Below are positions 7,894-16,820 of a DNA stretch of 64,000 bases, in pieces (positions within the stretch are counted from its first letter, which is position 1; each line of letters opens with the position of its first letter). The stretch spans positions 1 to 64,000 of the forward strand of contig NZ_PQSS01000028.1 of NCBI RefSeq assembly GCF_002920535.1, read 5' to 3'. The notes below the pieces were generated by a model. That model ran no database searches, had not been told where the DNA came from, and saw only the letters and a list, made by a program, of their open reading frames with translations. The translations under genes were made by a program, and so were the position numbers. The stretch comes from Streptomyces sp. Ru71 (lineage in GTDB: Bacteria > Actinomycetota > Actinomycetes > Streptomycetales > Streptomycetaceae).

Positions 7894-9357
7894 TCAGACC
7901 GCCAGGGCGCGGTCGGTCGGGCGGATCGGGGCCGGCAGGTCGCTGGCTCCGGTCAGGAAGCGGTCGACGCCGCGGGCGGCCGAGCGGCCCTCCGCGATCG
8001 CCCACACGATCAGGGACTGACCGCGGCCGGCGTCACCGGCGACGAACACGCCGGGCACGTTCGTCTGGAAGTCGGCGTCGCGGGCGATGTTACCGCGTTC
8101 GTCGAGCTCCAGGCCGAACTGCTCCACCAGGCCGTTCTCCCGGTCGGTGCCGGTGAAGCCCATGGCGAGGGTGACCAGCTGGGCGGGGATCTTGCGCTCG
8201 GTGCCCGGCTTGGAGGTCAGCTTGCCGTCGACGAACTCCACCTCGCTCAGGTGCAGCCACTGGACGTTGCCGTCCTCGTCGCCCTCGAAGTGGGTGGTGG
8301 AGGCGGAGTAGATCCGCTCGCCGCCCTCCTCGTGGGCCGAGGTGACCTTGTACAGGACCGGGAAGGTCGGCCAGGGCTGGCTGACCGGGTTCCGCTCCTC
8401 GTTGGGTCGGGGCATGATCTCCAGCTGGGTGACCGAGGCCGCGCCCTGGCGGTGGGCGGTGCCCACGCAGTCGGCGCCGGTGTCGCCGCCGCCGATGACG
8501 ACGACGTGCTTGCCCTCGGCGGAGATCGGGGGCGTCACGAAGTCGCCCTCCTGCACCTTGTTGGCCAGGGGCAGGTACTCCATGGCCTGGTAGATGCCCT
8601 TGAGCTCGCGGCCGGGCACCGGCAGGTCGCGGGCGGTGGTGGCGCCGACGGCGAGCACGACCGCGTCGTACCGCTTCTTCAGGTCGGTGGCCTTCAGGTC
8701 GCGGCCGATCTCGATGCCGGTGCGGAAGCGGGTGCCCTCCGCGCGCATCTGCTCGATACGGCGGTTGATGTGCCGCTTCTCCATCTTGAACTCGGGGATG
8801 CCGTAGCGGAGGAGGCCTCCGACGCGGTCCGCGCGCTCGTAGACGGCGACGGTGTGACCGGCCCGGGTGAGCTGCTGAGCGGCGGCCAGGCCGGCGGGGC
8901 CGGAGCCGACGACGGCGACGGTCTTGCCGGACAGGCGCTCGGGGATCTGCGGGACGACGTCCCCGGTCTCCCACGCCTTGTCGATGATCGAGACCTCGAC
9001 GTTCTTGATGGTGACCGGCGGCTGGTTGATGCCGAGCACGCACGCCGACTCGCACGGAGCCGGGCACAGGCGGCCGGTGAACTCCGGGAAGTTGTTCGTG
9101 GCGTGCAGGCGCTCGGAGGCCGCGCCCCAGTCCTCGCGGTAGGCGTAGTCGTTCCACTCGGGGATGAGGTTCCCGAGCGGACAGCCGTTGTGGCAGAACG
9201 GGATGCCGCAGTCCATGCAGCGGCTGGCCTGCTTGGAGATGATCGGCAGCAGGGAGCCGGGGACGTAGACCTCGTTCCAGTCCCTGACGCGCTGCTCGAC
9301 CGGACGGGACTTGGCGACCTCGCGGCCGTGGTTCAGAAAGCCCTTCGGGTCAGCCAT
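7894..9357 (-). CDS. gltD: Glutamate synthase [NADPH] small subunit
   Basis: 487 residues, full length. It carries two 4Fe-4S cysteine groups in the N-terminus (CMDCGIPFCHNGCPLGN and LCPAPCESAC). An FAD-binding GSGPAGLAAAQQL motif follows at about residues 150-165, and an NADPH-binding GGGDTGADC at about 290. It passes electrons from NADPH to the large subunit, which makes two glutamates from glutamine and 2-oxoglutarate. The ATG overlaps the end of gltB by 8 bp, so the two subunits are translationally coupled. Confidence 0.97.
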   Translation of the reverse strand: MADPKGFLNHGREVAKSRPVEQRVRDWNEVYVPGSLLPIISKQASRCMDCGIPFCHNGCPLGNLIPEWNDYAYREDWGAASERLHATNNFPEFTGRLCPAPCESACVLGINQPPVTIKNVEVSIIDKAWETGDVVPQIPERLSGKTVAVVGSGPAGLAAAQQLTRAGHTVAVYERADRVGGLLRYGIPEFKMEKRHINRRIEQMRAEGTRFRTGIEIGRDLKATDLKKRYDAVVLAVGATTARDLPVPGRELKGIYQAMEYLPLANKVQEGDFVTPPISAEGKHVVVIGGGDTGADCVGTAHRQGAASVTQLEIMPRPNEERNPVSQPWPTFPVLYKVTSAHEEGGERIYSASTTHFEGDEDGNVQWLHLSEVEFVDGKLTSKPGTERKIPAQLVTLAMGFTGTDRENGLVEQFGLELDERGNIARDADFQTNVPGVFVAGDAGRGQSLIVWAIAEGRSAARGVDRFLTGASDLPAPIRPTDRALAV

Positions 9358-12300
9358 TGATCGCCGCCTCCATCATCTTCTCGGTGATCTCGGTCTCGGA
9401 CAGACCGGCTCGCTCGGCGGCGTCCTTGGCGGCGAGCACTGCCTTGTACGTGCTGGGGATGATCTTGCTGAAGCGCTCGACGGCGGTGTCCCACTCGGCC
9501 AGGAGCTTCTCGGCCACGGTGGAGCCGGTCTCCTCCTGGTGGCGGCGCACGACGTCGTGCAGCCACTGCTTGTCCGCCTCGTCCAGCGCCTCGATCGCGT
9601 CGAGGTTGCCGGCGTTGACGTTGTCGCGGTCGAGGTCGATGACGTAGGCGATGCCACCGGACATACCGGCCGCGAAGTTGCGGCCGGTCTCGCCGAGGAC
9701 GACCGCGTGACCGCCGGTCATGTACTCACAGCCGTGGTCGCCCACGCCCTCGGAGACGACCGTCGCACCGGAGTTGCGGACGCAGAAGCGCTCGCCGGTG
9801 CGGCCGCGCAGGAACATCTCGCCGCCGGTGGCGCCGTAGCCGATGGTGTTGCCGGCGATGACGCTGTACTCGGCGAGGTGGTCGGCGCCCCGGTCCGGGC
9901 GGACGATGATCCGGCCGCCGGACAGGCCCTTGCCGACGTAGTCGTTGGCGTCGCCCTCCAGGCGCAGCGTGACACCGCGCGGGACGAAGGCGCCGAAGGA
10001 CTGGCCGGCGGAGCCGGTGAAGGTGATGTCGATGGTGTCGTCGGGCAGGCCCGCACCGCCGAACTTCTTCGTCACCTCGTGGCCGAGCATGGTGCCGACC
10101 GTGCGGTTGATGTTGCGGATGGCGACCTGGGCGCGGACCGGCTGTGCGTCCGTCGCGTCCGAGGCGGCCAGCGCGTCCGCGGCCAGCTTGATCAGCTCGT
10201 TGTCGAGGGCCTTCTCCAGGCCGTGGTCCTGGGCGATGACCTGGTGGCGCACCGCGCCCTCGGGCAGCTCGGGCACGTGGAACAGCGGCTGCAGGTCCAG
10301 GCCCTGGGCCTTCCAGTGGTCGACCGCGCGGGTGACGTCGAGGGCCTCAGCGTGGCCGACGGCCTCCTCGATGGAGCGGAAGCCCAGCTCGGCGAGGAGC
10401 TCGCGGACCTCCTGCGCGATGAACTCGAAGAAGTTCACCACGTACTCGGCCTTGCCGTTGAAGCGGTCGCGCAGGGTCGGGTTCTGGGTGGCGATGCCGA
10501 CCGGGCAGGTGTCCAGGTGGCACACGCGCATCATCACGCAGCCGGAGACGACCAGCGGGGCGGTCGCGAAACCGAACTCCTCGGCGCCCAGCAGCGCGGC
10601 GATGACCACGTCACGGCCGGTCTTGAGCTGGCCGTCGGTCTGCACGACGATCCGGTCGCGCAGGCCGTTGAGCAGCAGGGTCTGCTGGGTCTCGGCGAGA
10701 CCGAGCTCCCAGGGGCCGCCGGCGTGCTTGAGCGAGGTGAGCGGGGAGGCGCCGGTGCCGCCGTCGTGGCCGGAGATCAGCACCACGTCCGCGTGCGCCT
10801 TGGACACACCCGCCGCGACCGTGCCGACGCCGACCTCGGAGACCAGCTTGACGTGAATCCGCGCCTGCGGGTTCGCGTTCTTCAGGTCGTGGATCAGCTG
10901 GGCCAGGTCCTCGATGGAGTAGATGTCGTGGTGCGGCGGCGGGGAGATCAGGCCGACACCCGGCGTCGAGTGACGGGTCTTGGCCACCCACGGGTAGACC
11001 TTGTGGCCGGGCAGCTGGCCGCCCTCGCCGGGCTTGGCGCCCTGGGCCATCTTGATCTGGATGTCGTCCGCGTTGACCAGGTACTCGGAGGTCACGCCGA
11101 AGCGGCCGGAGGCGACCTGCTTGATGGCGCTGCGCCGCTTCGGGTCGTACAGGCGCTCCGGGTCCTCGCCGCCCTCACCGGTGTTGGACTTGCCGCCCAG
11201 CTGGTTCATGGCGATGGCGAGGGTCTCGTGCGCCTCCTGCGAGATGGAGCCGTACGACATGGCGCCGGTGGAGAAGCGCTTGACGATCTCGGAGACCGGC
11301 TCGACCTCGTCGATGGGGATCGGACCCCGGTCGGACTTGAAGCCGAACAGGCCGCGCAGCGTCATCAGACGCTCGGACTGCTCGTTCACGCGCTCGGTGT
11401 ACTTCTTGAAGATGTCGTAGCGGCCGGTGCGCGTGGAGTGCTGGAGGCGGAAGACCGTCTCCGGGTCGAACAGGTGCGGCTCGCCCTCGCGGCGCCACTG
11501 GTACTCGCCGCCGATCTCCAGCGCGCGGTGCGCCGGGGCGATGCCGGAGGCCGGGTAGGCCTTGGCGTGGCGGGCGGCGACCTCCTGGGCGATGACGTCG
11601 ATGCCGACGCCGCCGATCTTGGTGGCGGTGCCGTTGAAGTACTTCTCCACGAAGGCCTCGTCCAGGCCGACGGCCTCGAAGACCTGGGCGCCGCGGTAGG
11701 AGGCGACGGTGGAGATGCCCATCTTGGACATGACCTTCAGCACGCCCTTGCCGAGGGCGTAGATCAGGTTCTTGATGGCCTTCTCGGGCTCCAGGCCGTT
11801 CAGGAAGGTGCCGGCGCGCAGCAGGTCCTCGACGGACTCCATCGCCAGGTACGGGTTTACGGCGGCGGCGCCGTAGCCGATGAGCAGGGCGACGTGGTGG
11901 ACCTCGCGGACGTCGCCGGCCTCGACCAGCAGGCCCACCTGGGTGCGCTGCTTGGTGCGGATGAGGTGGTGGTGGACGGCCGCGGTGAGCAGCAGCGACG
12001 GGATCGGCGCGTGCTCGGCGTCGGAGTGGCGGTCGGACAGGACGATCAGGCGGGCGCCGTTCTCTATGGCCGCGTCGGCCTCGGCGCAGATCTCCTCGAT
12101 GCGCGCGGCGAGCGCGTCACCGCCGCCGTGCACCCGGTACAGGCCGGAGAGGGTCGCGGCCTTGAAGCCGGGCATGTCACCGTCGGCGTTGATGTGGATG
12201 AGCTTGGCCAGCTCGTCGTTGTCGATGACCGGGAAGGGCAGGGTCACCGAGCGACAGGAGGCGGCCGTCGGGTCGAGCAGGTTGCCCTCGGGGCCCAGCG

Positions 12301-13951
12301 AGGAGCGCAGGGAGGTGACCAGTTCCTCGCGGATCGCGTCCAGCGGCGGGTTGGTGACCTGGGCGAACAGCTGGGTGAAGTAGTCGAAGAGCAGGCGCGG
12401 GCGCTCGGACAGGGCCGCGATGGGGCTGTCGGTGCCCATGGAGCCGATCGGCTCGGCGCCGGTGCGGGCCATCGGGGCGAGGATGACGCGCAGCTCCTCC
12501 TCGGTGTACCCGAAGGTCTGCTGGCGGCGGGTGACCGAGGCGTGGGTGTGGACGATGTGCTCGCGCTCGGGCAGGTCGCCGAGCTCGATCTCGCCGGTCT
12601 CCAGCCACTCGGCGTAGGGCTGCTCCTCGGCGAGCGCCCGCTTGATCTCGTCGTCCTCGATGATGCGGTGCTCGGCGGTGTCGACGAGGAACATCCGGCC
12701 GGGCTGCAGGCGGCCCTTGCGGACGACCTTGGCGGGGTCGATGTCGAGGACGCCGACCTCGGAGCCGAGGACGACGAGGCCGTCGTCGGTGACCCAGTAG
12801 CGGCCGGGGCGCAGGCCGTTGCGGTCGAGGACGGCGCCGACCTGGGTGCCGTCGGTGAAGGTGACGCAGGCGGGGCCGTCCCAGGGCTCCATCATCGTGG
12901 AGTGGAACTGGTAGAAGGCGCGGCGGGCCGGGTCCATGGAGTCGTGGTTCTCCCACGCCTCCGGGATCATCATCAGCACGGAGTGCGGCAGCGAACGGCC
13001 GCCCAGGTGCAGCAGCTCCAGCACCTCGTCGAAGGAGGCGGAGTCGGAGGCGTCGGGCGTGCACACCGGGAAGATGCGCTCCAGGCCCTTGCCGTCCGAG
13101 CCGAACAGGTCGGAGACCAGCTGGGACTCGCGGGCGCGCATCCAGTTGCGGTTGCCCTTGACGGTGTTGATCTCACCGTTGTGCGCGACGAAGCGGTAGG
13201 GGTGCGCGAGCGGCCACGACGGGAAGGTGTTCGTGGAGAACCGGGAGTGCACCAGCGCGATCGCGGAGCCGAAGCGGCGGTCGGACAGGTCCGGGAAGAA
13301 GGGCTCCAGCTGGCCGGTGGTCAGCATGCCCTTGTAGACGATCGTCCGGGCGGACAGCGACGGGAAGTAGACGCCGACCTCGCGCTCGGCGCGCTTGCGC
13401 AGCACGAACGCCTTGCGGTCCAGGGCGATGCCCGTGGAGGCTCCGTCGGTGACGAAGAGCTGGCGGAAGACCGGCATGGTGGAGCGGGCGGTGGCGCCGA
13501 GCAGCTCCGGGGCGACCGGGACCTCGCGCCAGCCGAGGACGGTCAGCTCCTCCTCGGAGGCGATCGTCTCGATCTTCGAGACGGCGTCGGCGGTGCCGTC
13601 CTCGGGCAGGAACGCGATGCCGACGGCGTAGGCGCCGGCCTCGGGCAGCTCGAATCCGGCCACCTCGCGGAAGAACGCGTCCGGGACCTGGGAGAGGATG
13701 CCGGCGCCGTCGCCCGAGTCGGGCTCGGAGCCGGTGGCACCGCGGTGCTCCAGGTTGCGCAGGACCGTCAGGGCCTGCTCGACCAGCGTGTGGGACGCCT
13801 CGCCGGTGAGGGTGGCGACGAAGCCGACGCCGCAGGCGTCGTGCTCGTTGCGGGGGTCGTACATACCCTGCGCAGCAGGGCGAGCATCCATGAACGACCA
13901 GGTCGCGCTGTCGTTCGAGGAATGCTGGGACGGCTGGCGCGGCGTACGCAT
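9350..13951 (-). CDS. gltB: Glutamate synthase [NADPH] large subunit
   Basis: 1533 residues from ATG 13951 (MRTPRQPSQH), chosen because GGGAGA lies five bases upstream; a longer in-frame ORF upstream lacks a ribosome site. The class II glutaminase domain begins at Cys40 in HDACGVGFVATL, so a 39-residue propeptide should be removed to expose the catalytic cysteine. The central FMN/2-oxoglutarate domain contains GAMSYGSISQEAHE and SGHDGGTGASPL, and the cysteines in CHLDTCPVGIATQ belong to the 3Fe-4S cluster. The C-terminal GXGXG beta-helix contains GRIIVRP and GGEMFLRG. It acts with GltD in ammonia assimilation. Confidence 0.97.
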   Translation of the reverse strand: MRTPRQPSQHSSNDSATWSFMDARPAAQGMYDPRNEHDACGVGFVATLTGEASHTLVEQALTVLRNLEHRGATGSEPDSGDGAGILSQVPDAFFREVAGFELPEAGAYAVGIAFLPEDGTADAVSKIETIASEEELTVLGWREVPVAPELLGATARSTMPVFRQLFVTDGASTGIALDRKAFVLRKRAEREVGVYFPSLSARTIVYKGMLTTGQLEPFFPDLSDRRFGSAIALVHSRFSTNTFPSWPLAHPYRFVAHNGEINTVKGNRNWMRARESQLVSDLFGSDGKGLERIFPVCTPDASDSASFDEVLELLHLGGRSLPHSVLMMIPEAWENHDSMDPARRAFYQFHSTMMEPWDGPACVTFTDGTQVGAVLDRNGLRPGRYWVTDDGLVVLGSEVGVLDIDPAKVVRKGRLQPGRMFLVDTAEHRIIEDDEIKRALAEEQPYAEWLETGEIELGDLPEREHIVHTHASVTRRQQTFGYTEEELRVILAPMARTGAEPIGSMGTDSPIAALSERPRLLFDYFTQLFAQVTNPPLDAIREELVTSLRSSLGPEGNLLDPTAASCRSVTLPFPVIDNDELAKLIHINADGDMPGFKAATLSGLYRVHGGGDALAARIEEICAEADAAIENGARLIVLSDRHSDAEHAPIPSLLLTAAVHHHLIRTKQRTQVGLLVEAGDVREVHHVALLIGYGAAAVNPYLAMESVEDLLRAGTFLNGLEPEKAIKNLIYALGKGVLKVMSKMGISTVASYRGAQVFEAVGLDEAFVEKYFNGTATKIGGVGIDVIAQEVAARHAKAYPASGIAPAHRALEIGGEYQWRREGEPHLFDPETVFRLQHSTRTGRYDIFKKYTERVNEQSERLMTLRGLFGFKSDRGPIPIDEVEPVSEIVKRFSTGAMSYGSISQEAHETLAIAMNQLGGKSNTGEGGEDPERLYDPKRRSAIKQVASGRFGVTSEYLVNADDIQIKMAQGAKPGEGGQLPGHKVYPWVAKTRHSTPGVGLISPPPHHDIYSIEDLAQLIHDLKNANPQARIHVKLVSEVGVGTVAAGVSKAHADVVLISGHDGGTGASPLTSLKHAGGPWELGLAETQQTLLLNGLRDRIVVQTDGQLKTGRDVVIAALLGAEEFGFATAPLVVSGCVMMRVCHLDTCPVGIATQNPTLRDRFNGKAEYVVNFFEFIAQEVRELLAELGFRSIEEAVGHAEALDVTRAVDHWKAQGLDLQPLFHVPELPEGAVRHQVIAQDHGLEKALDNELIKLAADALAASDATDAQPVRAQVAIRNINRTVGTMLGHEVTKKFGGAGLPDDTIDITFTGSAGQSFGAFVPRGVTLRLEGDANDYVGKGLSGGRIIVRPDRGADHLAEYSVIAGNTIGYGATGGEMFLRGRTGERFCVRNSGATVVSEGVGDHGCEYMTGGHAVVLGETGRNFAAGMSGGIAYVIDLDRDNVNAGNLDAIEALDEADKQWLHDVVRRHQEETGSTVAEKLLAEWDTAVERFSKIIPSTYKAVLAAKDAAERAGLSETEITEKMMEAAING

Positions 13952-14002
13952 CGGCTCTCCCGTCGTCGTCAAGTGGCATGTGCAGGTGCCGAGGGACGAC
14001 GT

Positions 14003-14040
14003 TGGCCCTCTGCGTGATCTCAAAATTTCGTGCAGGTTAC
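14003..14040 (-). promoter_or_regulatory. GlnR-like box upstream of gltBD
   Basis: Reading the minus strand from 14040, the sequence is GTAAC, 6 nt, GAAAT, 6 nt, ATCAC, 6 nt, GGCCA. The known Streptomyces GlnR pattern is gTnAc-n6-GaAAc repeated with 6-nt spacing. The first three half-sites fit with 5, 4 and 4 matches of 5; the fourth does not. The box ends about 75 bp before the gltB start. GlnR is the nitrogen regulator of actinomycetes, so control of this operon is biologically sensible but is an inference from pattern only. Confidence 0.5.
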
Positions 14041-14143
14041 ATGATGGAGCGGTTCTCGGGAACCGGATACTCCGTTCCAGCATGCGGACGCCGCGGGTGC
14101 GCGGGCGGGGGTTGACGCAGCCCCGTGGCGGAAGGTTTTGGGG

Positions 14144-14177
14144 GGACCGACGCGGACAGATCGATGTCCGTCGGTCC
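14144..14177. other. Bulged hairpin in the gap upstream of gltB
   Basis: In the 374-nt gap between gltB and the VIT-type gene, GGACCGAC (14144-14151) and GGACA (14154-14158) pair with TGTCC (14165-14169) and GTCGGTCC (14170-14177), leaving a two-base GC bulge and a 6-nt loop. It could be a second terminator for the gene to its right or part of a regulatory leader. Apart from this, the GlnR-like box and the terminator at 14292, I see no gene or other signal in the gap. Confidence 0.45.
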
Positions 14178-14291
14178 GGGTCGGGGCGGGCGTCGTCGCA
14201 CGCCCCGGGGGTGTGCCGCAGGCCTCATTGCCCACAGCGCTTACGGCTCATGCCCCGCCGTCATACGACTGAAACCAGCGGGTAATGGAGA

Positions 14292-14315
14292 ACTTATGCG
14301 GCCCATCGCATAAGT
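14292..14315 (-). terminator. Palindrome just after the VIT-type gene
   Basis: ACTTATGCG (14292-14300) and CGCATAAGT (14307-14315) are perfect 9-bp arms around a 6-nt loop, starting 10 nt beyond the stop codon of the leftward VIT-family gene. A terminator is the simplest reading. It is less GC-rich than other hairpins here, and a protein-binding site is the alternative. Confidence 0.6.
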
Positions 14316-14325
14316 ACCAGCCCCG

Positions 14326-15057
14326 TCATCCTACGGCCGTTCCGAACAGGCTGCCCAGGACGTACGTCACACCGGCCGCCGCACCACCCAGGGCGAGCTG
14401 GCGCAGACCGCTGAACCACCAGGTCCGCGCGGTCACCTTGGCGACCACCGCGCCGCAGGCGAACAGCCCGAACAGGGCGAGCAGCACGGCCGGCCACAGC
14501 GCGGTGGCGCCGAGCAGATACGGCAGGACCGGAAGCAGGGCGCCCAGCGCGAAGGAGCCGAACGACGACACGGCCGCGACCAGCGGCGACGGCAGGTCGC
14601 TCGGGTCGATGCCGAGCTCCTCGCGGGCGTGGATCTCCAGCGCCTGCTCGGGGTCCTTGGACAGCTGCCGGGCGACCTCGCGGGCCAGCTCCGGCTCCAC
14701 GCCGCGCGCCTGGTACAGCGCGGCGAGCTCGGCCTCCTCGTCGGCGGGGTGCTTGCGCAGCTCGCGCCGCTCGACGTCCAGTTCGGCCTCGACCAGCTCG
14801 CGCTGGGAGGCGACGGAAGTGTACTCGCCGGCCGCCATCGAGAAGGCGCCGGCGGCCAGGCCCGCGAGCCCGGTGATCACAATGGTGTGCTGGCCGACGG
14901 AACCGCCCGCGACACCGGTCATCAGGGCGAGGTTGGAGACCAGGCCGTCCATCGCACCGAAGACGGCGGGGCGCAGCCACCCTCCGTTGACGTCACGGTG
15001 GGTGTGGTTGTCGCGGTGCGCCTCGTGCAGCGCCGCCTGGGTCTCGATGATGGCCAT
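14326..15057 (-). CDS. VIT1/CCC1-family transporter (Fe/Mn)
   Basis: 243 residues from ATG 15057 (AIIETQAALHEAHRDNHTHR). Five membrane helices are expected. The first pair contains the signature VNGGWLRPAVFGAMDGLVSNLALMTGVAG and AAGAFSMAAGEYTSVASQRE. An acidic cytoplasmic metal-binding loop follows (about residues 95-155, rich in E and R), then three C-terminal helices. Family members move Fe2+ or Mn2+ into storage compartments or out of the cell; in bacteria, export or detoxification is likely. It is divergent from the ADP-ribosylglycohydrolase operon. An iron-box-like element lies about 20 nt upstream of the start. Confidence 0.88.
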   Translation of the reverse strand: MAIIETQAALHEAHRDNHTHRDVNGGWLRPAVFGAMDGLVSNLALMTGVAGGSVGQHTIVITGLAGLAAGAFSMAAGEYTSVASQRELVEAELDVERRELRKHPADEEAELAALYQARGVEPELAREVARQLSKDPEQALEIHAREELGIDPSDLPSPLVAAVSSFGSFALGALLPVLPYLLGATALWPAVLLALFGLFACGAVVAKVTARTWWFSGLRQLALGGAAAGVTYVLGSLFGTAVG

Positions 15058-15076
15058 TGCGGTCCCCCAAGAAAGC

Positions 15077-15091
15077 TTAGGCAAAGCTAAG
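15077..15091 (-). promoter_or_regulatory. Iron-box-like inverted repeat before the VIT-type gene
   Basis: TTAGGCAAAGCTAAG contains the perfect inverted repeat CTTAG-GCAAAG-CTAAG (15076-15091). It matches 11 of the 19 positions of the DtxR/IdeR/DmdR consensus TTAGGTTAGGCTAACCTAA, with all matches in the first 14. It lies 20 nt before the start codon of a putative iron/manganese transporter, so a metal-responsive repressor or activator site is plausible. Binding is not demonstrated. Confidence 0.45.
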
Positions 15092-15296
15092 TCTGGACAC
15101 GTTCTAATTTCCGACAACGCCAAATCTACGCCGGTGATTCCTTCGACGCCAGCAAGGAAAGGCTGGGCTAACCTGCGGTTTTGCGCTCCGACCGGGTGAC
15201 ACCCGGCCCGCGGGCGCGAGACGGTACGGCCGCCGTGGCACACCTGGCGCAAAGGGTTCCACACCCTGGACGGGACTCCCCGGAGGTGACGCCGCA

Positions 15297-16820
15297 ATGG
15301 CCTCGATCCGTGAGCGGGCCCGTGGCGCCCTGCTCGGCCTGGCCGTCGGGGACGCCCTCGGGGCGCCGGCGGAGAACCTCAAGCCCTCCGAGATCCGGGC
15401 CCGCTGGGGCCGCGTCACCGGATTCGTCGCGGCCGAGCCGGCCGGCACCGACGACACCGAGTACGCGATCTTCTCCGGACTGCTGCTCGCCCGGCACGGC
15501 TCGGCCCTCACCCCGGCCGACGTCGAGGCGGCCTGGCACGAGTGGATCGCCGACCGCGCCGAGGGCCCCTTCAAGGGCGCCGGTTTCAGCGAACGCGGCA
15601 CCCTGGAGAACCTGCGCCGGGGACTCGCCGCACCCATCTCCGCCCAGCACCGGCACGCCTGGAGCGACGGCCTGGCCATGCGCGCGGCGGTGTCCGGCGT
15701 GCACGCCGCGGGACGCCCCGCCGAGGCGGCCCGGCTCGCCGCGATCGACGGCTCGGTCAGCCATGACGGCGAGGGCATCTACGGCGGCCAGGCGGTCGCC
15801 GCCGGGGTCGCCGCGGCGATGGGGGGCGCGAGCCCGGAGGCGGTGGTCGCGGCCGCCCTCACCGTCGTACCGGACGACTCCTGGACGGCCCGCTCGCTGC
15901 GCCGGGCCGTCACGGCCGCCCACGGCGGGGAACGCGCGGTGCGCTCCGCCGTCGTCATCGGCGGCTATCCGTGGACGGACCTCGCGCCCGAGGCGGTCGC
16001 CCTCGCCTTCGGCGCGTACGCGGCGGCGGACGGCGAGTTCCGCGACGCGGTCCTCACCGCGGTCAACATGGGCCGCGACGCGGACACCACGGCGGCGGTG
16101 GCCGGCGCTCTGGCGGGTGCGACCCAGGGGGTGGCCGCGATCCCGGCCGACTGGGCGTCGGCGATCGGCCCGGCCCGGGGCAGCTGCCTGCCGGCGATGA
16201 AGGGACGGCATGTGCTGGAGGTGGCGGACCTGCTGGTGGCAGGGCGGGACGTGGCGGGACGGGAGGTGGCAGGACGGGACGCGGCGGAGCCGGCGGCGAG
16301 CGGCACGGACGCGACGCGGATCCTGGTGCCCGACTTCGTACCGGACACGCTGGAGGGACCGGCCGTCCCCGTGCCGGACATCCGGCAGGAACCCACCGCC
16401 CCGGTGCCGGACACGCGGGAGGTACCGACCATCCCGGCGGCGGCCACGTGGGAGGCACCGACCGCCTCGGTGCCGGACACGCCGGTGGAACCAACCATGC
16501 CGGCGGCGGCCACGTGGGAGGCACCGACCGCCCCGATGGCGGCCACGTCGGAGGAACCGACCGCCTCGTTGCCGGGCACGCTGGAGGAACCGTCCGCCCC
16601 CCTGCCCGGCACGCTGGAGGAACCGTCCGCCCCCCTGCCGGACCCGGTGGAGGAATCCACCGCCCCCGTGCCGGACACCCGCGAGGAACCGCCCACCCCG
16701 GCCGGGCAGCCCGTCGAGGCGGGCGGCGGGTGGGCACCGGCCGCCCGGGGCGTCCGGGCACCCGGGCCCCTGGTGCCCGCGGTGGATCCCGGTGACGACG
16801 GCAACGAGGCCCGGTCATGA
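15297..16820 (+). CDS. ADP-ribosylglycohydrolase-family protein with repetitive Pro-rich tail
   Basis: 507 residues. Residues 1-310 are an ARH/DraG fold with both metal-binding motifs intact: T51-D-D-T54 and D261/D263 in NMGRDADTTAAVAGAL, plus the N-terminal GLAVGDALGAPAE. It could therefore be an active Mg2+-dependent hydrolase that removes ADP-ribose or splits a related N- or O-glycosidic bond. Residues 353-473 are eleven 11-residue Glu-Pro-rich repeats with no enzyme homology, probably a disordered stalk. GGAGG sits 10 nt before the ATG. It is the first gene of a six-gene operon, and its stop overlaps the next start (ATGA). The substrate is unknown. Confidence 0.85.
   Translation: MASIRERARGALLGLAVGDALGAPAENLKPSEIRARWGRVTGFVAAEPAGTDDTEYAIFSGLLLARHGSALTPADVEAAWHEWIADRAEGPFKGAGFSERGTLENLRRGLAAPISAQHRHAWSDGLAMRAAVSGVHAAGRPAEAARLAAIDGSVSHDGEGIYGGQAVAAGVAAAMGGASPEAVVAAALTVVPDDSWTARSLRRAVTAAHGGERAVRSAVVIGGYPWTDLAPEAVALAFGAYAAADGEFRDAVLTAVNMGRDADTTAAVAGALAGATQGVAAIPADWASAIGPARGSCLPAMKGRHVLEVADLLVAGRDVAGREVAGRDAAEPAASGTDATRILVPDFVPDTLEGPAVPVPDIRQEPTAPVPDTREVPTIPAAATWEAPTASVPDTPVEPTMPAAATWEAPTAPMAATSEEPTASLPGTLEEPSAPLPGTLEEPSAPLPDPVEESTAPVPDTREEPPTPAGQPVEAGGGWAPAARGVRAPGPLVPAVDPGDDGNEARS
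16353..16715 (+). repeat. 33-bp coding minisatellite (11 units)
   Basis: Eleven consecutive 33-bp units encode an 11-residue pattern like EEPTAPVPDTR, EAPTASVPDTP or EEPSAPLPGTL. Units at 16584-16616 and 16617-16649 share their first 22 bases. The register is kept without frameshift. The unit number is likely to vary between strains, as such arrays change by slippage. Confidence 0.85.

Noticed and set aside
12177..13064. Arg/Pro-rich frames inside gltB, dnaE and other genes that look like repeat proteins
   Set aside because: They are out-of-frame readings of GC-rich codons and have no start signals.
9311..14017. A 1568-codon open frame on the plus strand antisense to gltB
   Set aside because: It is a shadow of the GC-rich codon bias of gltB: it lacks recognisable domains, and the opposite strand encodes full-length glutamate synthase.
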